DNA of 46,500 bases. Source: Spirogloea muscicola. Its lineage: Eukaryota; Streptophyta; Zygnematophyceae; Spirogloeales; Spirogloeaceae. Positions 14,001 to 21,537 of the stretch are shown piece by piece (the first letter of the stretch is position 1; each line of letters starts with the position of its first letter). Both the position numbers and the translations under genes were made by a program. The stretch lies in NCBI GenBank assembly GCA_009602725.1, contig WELB01000067.1, positions 309,830 through 356,329 on the forward strand, in the 5' to 3' direction. The notes beneath the pieces were generated by a model. It saw only the letters and a program-made list of their open reading frames with translations. It was not told the DNA's origin and searched no databases.

Positions 14001-14043
14001 CGTGGTCCGCCAGTGCGTCCCGCAGCCGCTGAGCCGACTCCAT
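5012..14043 (-). CDS. Non-canonical poly(A) polymerase / nucleotidyltransferase, MEE44 (At4g00060) type, 16 exons, about 1613 aa
   Basis: Model, 5' to 3' on the minus strand: 14043-13213, 12710-11781, 11688-11007, 10574-9473, 9282-9111, 8851-8753, 8558-8376, 8038-7976, 7836-7765, 7488-7279, 6969-6850, 6361-6299, 6004-5964, 5663-5586, 5384-5300, 5122-5012. Phases agree throughout. The catalytic nucleotidyltransferase domain has the FGS (about 1307-1309) and DVD (1320-1322) motifs, followed by EPIKEAGILEGRNGIKETCL, then a likely third carboxylate in RMDVSF. The PAP/OAS1 substrate-binding domain includes LALVLKQFL, GGLSSYCL, LLITRFLQH, LLMDFLHFFG and NNVGRNCFRV. The roughly 1230-residue N-terminal region is Ala/Gly-rich, but the conserved points SRLEV, VLYW, ARSGSSSPRHW and PSSPV match my memory of plant MEE44. 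Such enzymes tail nuclear or other RNAs. Intron 2 appears to be GC-AG. Residue 31 of the protein is unknown (N at 13951). Exon 2 start is the least certain boundary. Confidence 0.88.
12375..12398. repeat. GGC triplet microsatellite in a coding exon
   Basis: About eight GGC units lie in exon 2 of the poly(A) polymerase gene and encode poly-Ala on the minus strand. A comparable run (GCC units) lies at 13326-13350 in exon 1 and also encodes Ala. Both are in frame, so length changes would only alter linker length. Confidence 0.9.
12901..13100. repeat. Degenerate telomere-like tract in intron 1 of the poly(A) polymerase gene
   Basis: The left part (12901-12960) is CCTAAACCC-like, while the right part (13030-13100) is AGGGTTTAGGGTTCAGG-like. 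The two strands of the TTTAGGG repeat thus face each other across about 70 bases of unrelated sequence. Units are degenerate. The tract lies wholly within intron 1 (12711-13212). Confidence 0.85.
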
Positions 14044-14065
14044 GGAGCCCCTCCGGCAGGGGTAA

Positions 14066-14142
14066 GGTATTAGGGTTAGGGTTAGGGTTCAGGGGTCATG
14101 GTCGAGGTTTAGGGCTCAGAATTCAGGGTTTAAGGTCGAAAT
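14066..14142 (+). repeat. Telomere-like tract just upstream of the poly(A) polymerase start codon
   Basis: Two perfect TTAGGG steps (AGGGTTAGGGTTAGGGTTC) are followed by degenerate GTTTAGGG, CAGGGTTTAAGG units. The tract begins about 23 bases upstream of the ATG at 14043, so it would lie in the 5' UTR or core promoter of that gene. Confidence 0.85.
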
Positions 14143-14640
14143 TGCAGCGCAACACCCTCCTGGGAGTGCCGTCTTGTAAGGCCGCACTGGCGCCGTCGCA
14201 ACACCGTGGCCAAGCGCGGCCGGCCATGGCTGCCCCTGCTCGTGTGGGCACATCTTGCCTGCTGTGCGAGTTCGACCACAGGCTTTGTCGTGGCGGTGGC
14301 TCTCATGCATGCACTGCAGCACTGCCAAGACTTCACGCCTCTCCTTGCAACTCACTCCATCTGGGCGGGGCACGCCTCACTTACGATGACGCTTAGTTTG
14401 CCCTTCTTCATGGTTGTGGCAAATGCTCGACTTAACACACTTGACCCACCGACCCTGCCCCTTCCCCTCTCCTTTCCCCTTCACTTTTTGTGGCGCCATT
14501 CTTGAATCACCTTCGCCTGAACAATGTACTGGCTTGGCTTGGCCTCAGTTGCATTATATGCGCGCCGCGCGCTTCCTCCCCTCTTCTTCTCTCCATAGGT
14601 CCACTTCTGTGTTGTACTCGGGAAATTTGCTAGTCTGAGG
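14143..14640. other. Intergenic, no gene recognised
   Basis: Several open frames exist on both strands, but none has recognisable domains or supported splice structure. The + strand becomes pyrimidine-rich toward 14640. Confidence 0.4.
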
Positions 14641-14649
14641 ATATGCACT

Positions 14650-14800
14650 ATGCGAGGATGTGCTTCCAGCTGAGGTGGGCAGCATATTGCCGGCAGCATA
14701 TTTGTCGTTCTTGCGCCACTGTGTTTCTTCTCTGTTTTCAGCCTGCCTTGCTCTCACAAGTGCTTGCTCTTACGCCCTCTACTGGAAGAGTCTCTCTCTC
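14650..14800 (+). mobile_element. LINE-type C-terminal relic plus tail fragment
   Basis: The frame reads LPAAYLSFLR at about 14670-14720, matching LPAAYLSFLRQ in the inverted relic at 15880-16010. The following CGCCCTCTACTGGAAGAG box (about 14773) recurs at 21060-21100 (inverted), 38153-38270 (both orientations) and 45233. Only a short, degraded segment remains. Confidence 0.55.
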
Positions 14801-15120
14801 AACTTCTCGTGTTTCTGGTCTGCAACTCTCTCAATTTCTTTGCTCTTGCTTGCACTCGCTTACTCCTGGTCTTTTCTTCTCCAGCTAATTCTTCTTCTTT
14901 AATCAGAAAATCTTATCGTTCTAGCGCTTTACTTCTGACATGGTTGCTTCTTCTGGAAAAGCCAATACTCGTCGATCTGTAAATGCAGATATCAAAGAGT
15001 TTTGGGCCCACAGCTTCTTTTTGACATCACTTCTCCAGCGGCGAGACTCACATGATTCACTATTGAAGATTTTTCTTTCTCACGCCACGCCATTGTCCGC
15101 CGCTTCCATGGGGAGCCGGT

Positions 15121-15440
15121 GGACTCCCATGCAGCAGGTGTACCGAATGCGCTTGGCCGTCTCGCTGCAGAGGTCTATGGCCCGCGCGCTGCACCTGCGT
15201 GTGGCAGAGCCCTCGCTGCTGCCTCTGGCTCTGGCCAGGGGGCCCGCTTCCAGGAACCCAGTCTCTCTGACCTGAGGCTGCTTGGCAGGGGTTACTGAGT
15301 GCTTCGTAGCTGCTTCGTTTCTTTTTTGTGCTTGTTGTTTTTCGTACTTCCCTTGGCCCCTTCTCGTCTTTTATCCATTCTTTTTTGGGCTGGCTTTTTC
15401 CAGCCCGTCTTGAATGGGCGAGCCTTTCATCGTTGAGCCA
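15121..15440 (+). mobile_element. LINE-type 3' end: C-terminal coding end, tail and GGGCTGG hairpin
   Basis: The frame encodes QVYRMRLAVSLQRSMARALH near 15140-15200 and ends at a TGA near 15273. The DNA that follows (GGCTGCTTGGCAGGGGTTACTGAGTGCTTCG) matches, inverted, 46015-46060. At 15388-15425 a GGGCTGGCTTTTTCCAGCCC hairpin is followed by GAATGGGCGAGCC. The ordering of coding end, ACTGAG tail and hairpin recurs elsewhere in the window and suggests a shared 3' end structure. Confidence 0.7.
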
Positions 15441-15797
15441 CTCACGCGCTGCGATGCCCCACTGGACCAGAAGTGGTGGGCATCCACAACCTCCTCCGTG
15501 ATGCTCTGGCAGGTTGATGCGCGACGCCGGGTACCGTGCGGTCGTGGAAGTGAACATCATGCCTATCACCACGGATGCCCAGAGACGTCATCATCGCCGC
15601 ACACTTGACATTGTGGGCGTGCAACCTGGTGGAGGACCACGGGCTTTGGTCGATGTTTTGCTTATGGAGGCCTATAAAGGTCCAGCATCGACACACATCG
15701 CTGGCCACGCAGTGGGCAGTGCTGAACAAAGAAAGGTGCAGCACTACTCCGATTACCCCCGATGTGATCAGCTCTTGCCAATGGCAAGCACATCTTA
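15438..15797 (+). pseudogene. Frameshifted C-terminal fragment of a LINE-type retrotransposon protein
   Basis: Translation begins in one frame with HALRCP...GIHNLLRDALA, then shifts by +1 into LMRDAGYRAVVEVNIMP, PGGGPRALVDV and HYSDYP. The fragment at 46215-46500 encodes SHDLLRDGMQG, EAGFKVAVENSFIMP and PGGGPRIIAD, while 27815-28124 (-) continues with KYSDHP. The spacing between these blocks is similar, so this is a diverged, broken relative. In algal and plant LINEs this kind of region follows the reverse transcriptase domain; that assignment is from memory. No reverse transcriptase or endonuclease domain is present in the window. Confidence 0.7.
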
Positions 15798-16018
15798 AGA
15801 CGGACATCACCTATAGAAGATTGACCCGCTCAGTAATCACGGGTCAATACGTAATGGGCGCTAATCGATGCCTGAATACTAGATGGCAGATACGAAGCCC
15901 TTCTGCCACCAACTAGAGCTGGCCCAGCTTTCTGGTGCAAAACATTAGCCTGAGCACGCTGCAAACAGGCCGAAACTCGTTGTCGCAAGAACGACAGATA
16001 TGCAGCTGGCAAGCCCAT
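15790..16018 (-). mobile_element. Inverted LINE-type 3' end relic
   Basis: On the minus strand the frame reads AAYLSFLRQRVSACLQRAQA and then a KAGPAL segment, related to RMRLAVSLQRSMARALHLRAGRAL in other copies. It is followed by GTATTCAGGCATCGATTAGC and a TGACCCGTGATTACTGAGCGGGTCA imperfect hairpin, then GGTGATGTCC. The same series appears inverted at 41650-42010. It abuts the + strand fragment at 15438-15797, making a tail-to-tail pair. Confidence 0.7.
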
Positions 16019-16121
16019 CTCAGCCGGGAAAAAATCTGCATGTCGTGTGTAGCCTAGGTTGGCTATGTTTTGAAGGAGAGGAAGGAAACGAGGACCTAAG
16101 CAGTCAAAGATGTCGATTGCC

Positions 16122-16150
16122 GTTGTTGGTTGTTGTTGTTGTTGTTGTTG
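16122..16150. repeat. GTT microsatellite
   Basis: An almost perfect run of GTT lies at the end of a minus-strand Copia fragment. On the minus strand it follows the codons for a SSKKQ..VA.S motif, exactly where the RNase H sequence should continue, so it appears to have expanded in or replaced that part of the element. Confidence 0.9.
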
Positions 16151-16915
16151 ACCATGCGACTATGGCTTGTTTCTTGCTGCTCCAGAAATCAGCTCCCCCA
16201 TCATCAAAATGAAGTAGCCAGTAGTTGACCATCTGCTGTCTAGGTCACCAGCCCAGTCAGAAGTAGCATATTCATGTCAACATTCGATTGGAACTCATCT
16301 GACGTTGACGAAGAAGGATGTCGATAGACAACATTCACAAGCACACGCCCCTTCAAATATCTCAAGATATGTTCAACAGCTATCAATGTAACCATTCAGG
16401 GTTAGACATAGATTGACTGACGTGACTTACGGCTACTGCTATGTCTGGACGAGTTCCTAAAGTGAAGCTTAATATCAGGATATTTCATTAATCTCCCTAC
16501 TGCTTGTCTATAAGGTATGGATATCATCTCCATCAGCTCCTTCTCGGTCTAAGGGCAGTATTTCTAGTAAGCTGCACGCCTGTGTCCAAAAGTGTGGAAA
16601 GTAGATTGCAGTCCTGCATGGAGAACTTCTCAAGCACAGACCGTATATATTGAGTCTCGTAATGATTCATTATAATATTCATATCATATATAGAGATAAG
16701 AACACCCACATGTGCTTTGGCTTATTTAAGATTGCAAACCTGAACCAGATTGTTATCATCTACAATGAAAAAGTTAACATGACCTTTCGTTTTTCCTTCG
16801 ACCAGATATGTTGTATGTTGAATGATTCCAATAGTTCTGGATCGAACTATCAACAATTCCGTAGAATTATCGTGTATTTGATACGAACGAAGGCCAAATG
16901 GCCAAGATATGGCAG
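16150..16915 (-). mobile_element. Decayed Copia-type (Ty1/Copia) reverse transcriptase to RNase H fragment
   Basis: In minus-strand frames with stops and shifts I read VEGKTKGHVNFFIVDDNN (active-site region with V-D-D), QYIRSVLEKFSMQDCN, LGTRPDIAVAVSHVSQSMSNP and ADFWSSKKQAIVAWS. In Copia elements these correspond to the YVDD box, the connection region, the LGTRPDI.YAV..VS..M..P block and the start of RNase H (SWSSKKQ). The many stops show it is dead. It ends at the GTT microsatellite. Confidence 0.85.
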
Positions 16916-16929
16916 CTACACACAAACGG

Positions 16930-17195
16930 GCAATATGGCTCCGCGACTACTGCTGGAACTCGGTCTATATCAATCGTCAACAACAATATACACAGATTCA
17001 CAAGGCAGTGTTGCACTGATCGCCAATCCAATCTTCCACATACGTACCAAGCATATCGACGTTTTGTCAGAGAGCATGTACAACAGATTGTAGTATGTAC
17101 CTAGAATCGTACTACAGCATTTCAGGTGGCGGACATGCTTACCAAAGCAACTCCCAAAGTCAGACTCTCCCCCTTGGAGAGTTGGGCCAGGACAC
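16930..17195 (+). mobile_element. Copia-type RNase H C-terminal fragment, forward arm of an inverted repeat
   Basis: The frame encodes LLLELGLYQSSTTIYTDSQG, then SVALIANPIFHIRTKHIDV, a frameshift, RFVREHVQQIV and, in another frame, FQVADMLTKATPKVR. These match the Copia RNase H end (IYTDNQGA..L..NP..H.RTKHIDVRYHFVRE...VADILTKALP). The same DNA occurs inverted at 17220-17465. Confidence 0.88.
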
Positions 17196-17219
17196 CTGCC
17201 TGTGCTCTACAACAACTGA

Positions 17220-17465
17220 ATTTGATTTGGGGAAGAGCTTTGGTAAGGATGTCCGCCACCTGAACTGCTGGAGTGTATTACTTGGTACATACTACCAAGT
17301 ATTTGTAGATGCTCTCTGAAGAACGTGATATTTAATATAATTGGTGCGTGAGTGGAAGATTCAATTGGCAATTAGTGCAAGACTGCCTTGTGAAACCAGA
17401 ATCAGAATCGTTGTAGGAGGTTGATGGAACCGAGTTCCAGCAGTACTCGTCGGAGCCATATTGCT
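17220..17465 (-). mobile_element. Copia-type RNase H C-terminal fragment, reverse arm of an inverted repeat
   Basis: The reverse complement begins ATATGGCTCCGACGAGTACTGC, parallel to 16933 onward, and ends in the sequence for FQVADILTKALPQ (about 17230-17270). It parallels the forward arm for about 230 bases with many substitutions and small deletions. The centre between the two arms is about 17165-17220. Confidence 0.85.
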
Positions 17466-17926
17466 TCCTCTGCAAGAGTGCGTAGCTGCCATCTACTCTG
17501 CTTCAGTTGGCAATGTGACTGAGGCTGGTTTCGGGGAGAGGCTGCTTCTCCTTTTGCTGATGGATCTAGTGCACCCATTTTCCTTCATCCCCCTCCCTTG
17601 TACGCACTCTCCCCCTCTCCTCAGCGGATGGCGACCATTTCTCTGGCCAGATCCTCCCTTAATTCCATCCCACTTTCCTCCAAGTAAGCCGAGGCCTAGT
17701 GCCAACTTAATAGTAGTTTCGTGACGATTTACGACCTTTGAAAATAGACATCCAAAGCCTTCTTCGATGATTGCCAATAATAACAGGCTTCATGAGAGAA
17801 AGGTGAGCGAGATGCTCCCATCTCAACGCCCAAGAGTTACTCGACCTCGTTAAAATCCTTCAAACTTCTATACAAAGTTATGGGCTTGAGGCCTGACCAG
17901 TTGCACAATGTGTGCAGTACACTACC
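17466..17926. other. Intergenic / 3' region of the SAL1-type gene, nothing recognised
   Basis: No domain or repeat family member was recognised. The 3' UTR of the minus-strand phosphatase gene should lie here. Confidence 0.4.
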
Positions 17927-20886
17927 TCAGGCGACACTGCGGTCACTTTCACATGGCGGCCCTAATGTAGATGCCTCGGGACCAGCAGCCATGCTGGTGC
18001 GGAGCTTCACCAAGACCTCTGCGTGCAAAGAACCATTGGTGATGACGACACCGCCGCCGCCTGCATGGAATGTGTGGCCGCCTCTGCCAAAGCAGAGTGC
18101 GTCACCCTTGAAGTCTGTGACCTGCGACACCCTGGAAGCATTCAATGTTCAGGACGCTCTTGCAAGTACAGCAAGACAAGAAGGAAAAATAAGTTAGCGA
18201 CGACATACAACCGTGACTTGTGCCTTGCAAGCTGGGAGCAGAGGAAGAGGCAAGCATACCTGGCCGCCTCCTTCCGTGACACAGATGACCCCAGCAGCAT
18301 GGTCCCACACCTAAAGGCCCAAAGTTGGTGAAACACAAGTTTAACTTTAGAATGTGCGAAGCAATCAGTGATCTGTGCAGAAACATGCAGGATCAACATT
18401 CACAATGAGCTTGTGCATACAATGTGGATGTCACCTTAAGCTCCGGGGACTCGAGTGGGTGCTGGACAAAGACGGACGCGGCCCCGCAGCTCACAGCGGC
18501 GTACTTGCACAGGCTGCTTACACACAGTTGTGTGTGCTTTAGAAGACCCTTCCAACAAATGGCTGCTCCATGCTTATACCATGTTACTCATATATACTAC
18601 TACATTAGAGCTTGCGACCATTACAGTGTCTTAAAGCTGCCAGAACGTTGGACCCTGCCATGGTGCACGATGCGGCTGATAAAGACACGTCTCTTTAGGA
18701 AGCCGGCAAGCTAAATGCACCTTCCGCAGCAGATGGGCAGCTGCAGCGCCTCCCACGCCGCTGGCCCACAACAGTCCACGGGTTCTGCTGCCATTGTCCG
18801 GGCCAGCGGCAGCTCCGACCAGGTCTCATGGTCGGAGATGCAGAAGACCGCCGCCCGCAGGCTCTCCTTGACGTCCACGTGCAGCCTGTGCCGGAGCGCC
18901 TCCGACTTCCGCTCATCCGCAGGGTCTTTACCTTCTTCAGCTACGCCTGGGAACTGCAGCGGCTCAGCCCAGGTGCCGTCGCCAAGGCTGGCCGATATGA
19001 TGCACCCCCCGGCACTGGAAGCTGGAGTCGCCGGCCCACTTGAAGCTCCGGCAGACGTGGCACGTGGGCAGGGGCGGCCATGCTCATCCACCACCATATT
19101 TGGGCAGCCCAATACGCCGACAACCGCAGCACCATCCTCAACTAGTGCCAGGCCAACCTGTCAAGAGAGTGCCAAGAGGTGCAGGCCAGCCCAGGCAAGA
19201 TGCAGAGGCCCAACCTCTGGTCAGAAAGTACGACAGTCAACGTCAGTCAAGCTCTACTGATCTGATAGGACTAGATGGACAAGAACCACATCTGTAGCCC
19301 AGTTCTCCTCAAACTCATGGACTGCATTCCAGACAAGCTAGATGCAAGCTGGCCTTCAGTGCTACTGTGAGATGGAGGAATAAGTATGCACGGCAAAGTA
19401 TACCACATACTGCGAGTCGCCTCCCCGCAAGAAGCCACGGGTGCCATCAATTGGGTCAAGAACCTGCATCATGAAAGTAGCAAGCAATCAACAGGCAAGA
19501 GAACAAGATCCAGCCTATGTGGTGAATGCTCTTCATCAATATTGTCCTTGTGGACATGGGCTGTGTCAGGATTGGCGGCCGAGCGGCGGCGTACCCAGTA
19601 GCTGGCTGCGTGCTCCTTGGCGCCGCCCCTGTCAATAGCTGCAAGCAAGGATTCTGTACTAATTTCCTGAAGCTCCAAGCGCACGTGCTCTGCCACAGCT
19701 CTCCTTATCCTTTCAACAAGAGGACTCTTGTCCTCCCAGGAAGCTGATGCAGCATCCGAGCGGCTGCCACCGGTGTGCATGGTGCGGGCGGCACTTTCCG
19801 CCCGCAGCTGACTAGCATCCTCTTCGCCCACCAGCCGCAGCTCAGGGAAGTCATGCTCAAGTTCTGCTTTGCATGGTTCCTTTAAGTAAGTAAACATACT
19901 CAGAAACTGACATAAATTTTGACATCAAGAGCATTAAGCCTGATACCTGCAAGCTGGGAGCTACGTGGCATGAAGCGATAAACCATGACATGCGCGAACT
20001 GCCCAGCACACTTGATAGACAGTGTGCTGCATTCTCATCAAACCTCTTGGGAAATGAATCACTTAGCATCACAGAGCGCTCGGCTTCGGCTGGCGAGCCA
20101 AAAGAAGCTCAATGCCCAAGTGCATGCTCCAAAACGCAGTGGCAACGGGGGCCTCGATGCTGAGGACGCACGGGTGCTCGCTGGAACCCACCAAGAGCAA
20201 TCAGGGCCTGCACTCCAAAGTCTGCCACCGTGACGGGCGTCCGGTCGCTCTTCTCCAGGCAGCCGCTGCCGTTAGCGCCACCACCAATATTTCCATTGTT
20301 TCCGGCATTCCCGCGGAGCTCGGCGTCGACCTGTGTCGCAGCACCAGCAGCCATCCATCGTCCATGTCAGAATGTAGCAACCATTTTATCTGCCGCTTTC
20401 GGCTGTATACTATTTGTACATTACTATTCGTTTCTGCTATATGACTTTTATATATTTCTGTTTGCTTAGGCTAGAGAGTAGGCGCTTGACGAGGGCCCAG
20501 GCCAAGCCCCAGTACTTGGATGGACAGGCATGACCGGCCTCCCGGAAAGCCGTGCAAAAGGCTAGGAAAGGCTTGGAAAGGCCACGGAAAGCTATGGAAA
20601 GGCTTGCGATGGCTTCCTACATGGCTTGCGAAGGCCCGGAGCTCCGTCTCACCGAGCGGCAGAGCCGGCAGGCGCGGCGCACGGCGGCCACGGCCGCGTC
20701 GCGCTGCCGGGCCCGGCGGCTGGCGGCGCGGCGCCGGCGGCGGCGGGCGCGCCGGAGGCCCCCGGAGCGCGGCCGCCATGGAGGGGAGGGCCTGCCCACG
20801 GGAGTGACGGAGAAACGGCATGGAAAGGCTGGGTGGCGTACATGGGCAGACCCTGTCTTGCCTTGGTCTCTTGCAGGCTGCCCCAC
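17927..20886 (-). CDS. SAL1: 3'(2'),5'-bisphosphate nucleotidase (SAL1/FRY1/HAL2 type), 8 exons, about 489 aa
   Basis: Model on the minus strand: 20886-20653, 20330-20192, 19866-19595, 19463-19404, 19157-18721, 18516-18435, 18310-18260, 18121-17927; phases agree. The enzyme removes the 3'-phosphate of PAP (3'-phosphoadenosine 5'-phosphate), a by-product of sulfation and a plastid stress signal. Metal-binding motifs of the Li+-sensitive phosphatase superfamily are all present: DRTPVTVAD (about 107-115), GEED (138-141), DPIDGT (218-223) and WDHAAG (410-415). Exon 1 carries a roughly 60-residue Arg/Ser/Pro-rich stretch before the family's first helix (QRDAAVAAVRRACRLC), consistent with an organelle transit peptide as for dual-targeted plant SAL1. 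Exon 1 start is the least certain point; exon 5 contains a long variable insertion after CPNM. An acceptor inside GCAAAG|CAG was chosen for exon 3 because it alone restores family spacing. Confidence 0.88.
20530..20612. repeat. Degenerate GGAAAGGC tandem tract in SAL1-type intron 1
   Basis: Units resembling (T/A)GGAAAGGC(TT) repeat about seven times with interruptions. The tract lies within the first intron of the minus-strand gene. Confidence 0.6.
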
Positions 20887-20927
20887 TGGAGTCGTTTGCT
20901 CCAGCCCTACTTAGCGACCTTTATGTG

Positions 20928-21110
20928 TTGACCCATAGTTACTGAGCGGGTCAATTTGCAGTCGGAAATGTACGTATCAGATTTTGCTTGCCTTTGTACT
21001 TGGCCATCTTGGCCTTCCATTGTCCCAAAATACACGAAAGTTGCCCCTAATAGGAGGAGTAGAGGGCTTCTTCCAGTAGAGGGCGGTGGCCAGCCCAGAA
21101 AAAGGGATGA
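20928..21110 (+). repeat. ACTGAG-tail repeat copy upstream of the SAL1-type gene
   Basis: The block starts GTTGACCCATAGTTACTGAGCGGGTCA, whose TGACCC/GGGTCA ends can pair, and continues with GCTTGCCTTTGTACTTGGCC as in the copies at 319 and 43445. An inverted piece at 21058-21105 carries CTTCCAGTAGAGGGCGGTGGCCAGCCCAG, the reverse of the box found at 14773 and 38240. The tail begins about 40 bases upstream of the proposed SAL1 start codon. Confidence 0.75.
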
Positions 21111-21319
21111 ATAGAGTTCGAAGTGGCCAGAAAAGCGCTGAAGCACACAGCGACTCAAGTAACATGAGCCGTGACCCAAGGTTCAGAGACAGAAAGGCGC
21201 TCTGCCACAAGGCTGAGTGATTCTCAGATTAATTTGAAGTCCTTTGCAGTCACTTTCTTTGCATTCTTGAAAGCCATTCAAAGGCTAAGGATCAGGTGGC
21301 CAGTAAGCAGAATAACTAT

Positions 21320-21382
21320 TGGATCCTCACTGTTCCGTGTCCTATTGACTGCTGGATCCTCACTGTTCCGTGTCCTATTGAC
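21320..21382. repeat. Two 30-bp direct repeats with a 33-bp period
   Basis: The unit TGGATCCTCACTGTTCCGTG followed by TCCTATTGAC occurs at 21320-21349 and 21353-21382, apparently identical, separated by three bases. It lies downstream of the PPR gene stop codon. Confidence 0.9.
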
Positions 21383-21537
21383 CATATGCCAGTGGTACGG
21401 ATTCTGTCGGAAAATTGCACAAGCGTGGGACTGTAGAAAGGCCACGGCCTATGGTCTAATGCTGTACAGGTTTATGCCGACATTAAGTGCCTGTGCTGCG
21501 TGCAATGTACGTACTAAGGAGCGGTTGCCTCTTGCCA

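Noticed and set aside
13200-14396. A 398-codon + strand open frame opposite exon 1 of the poly(A) polymerase gene
   Set aside because: It is the antisense shadow of a GC-rich Ala-coding exon. It has Arg/Pro-rich low complexity and no domain, while the minus strand matches a known family.
14940-15275. A 111-codon + frame starting MVASSGKANTRRS as an intact gene
   Set aside because: Only its end matches the LINE C-terminal motif. The upstream half is unrecognised, and the locus is surrounded by truncated element copies.
19857-20072. Open frame reading PKRFDENAAHCLSSVLG within the SAL1-type gene
   Set aside because: Including it would insert about 60 residues between ALIAL and ELEHDF where the family has none. 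Skipping it keeps phase and family spacing, so it is treated as intron.
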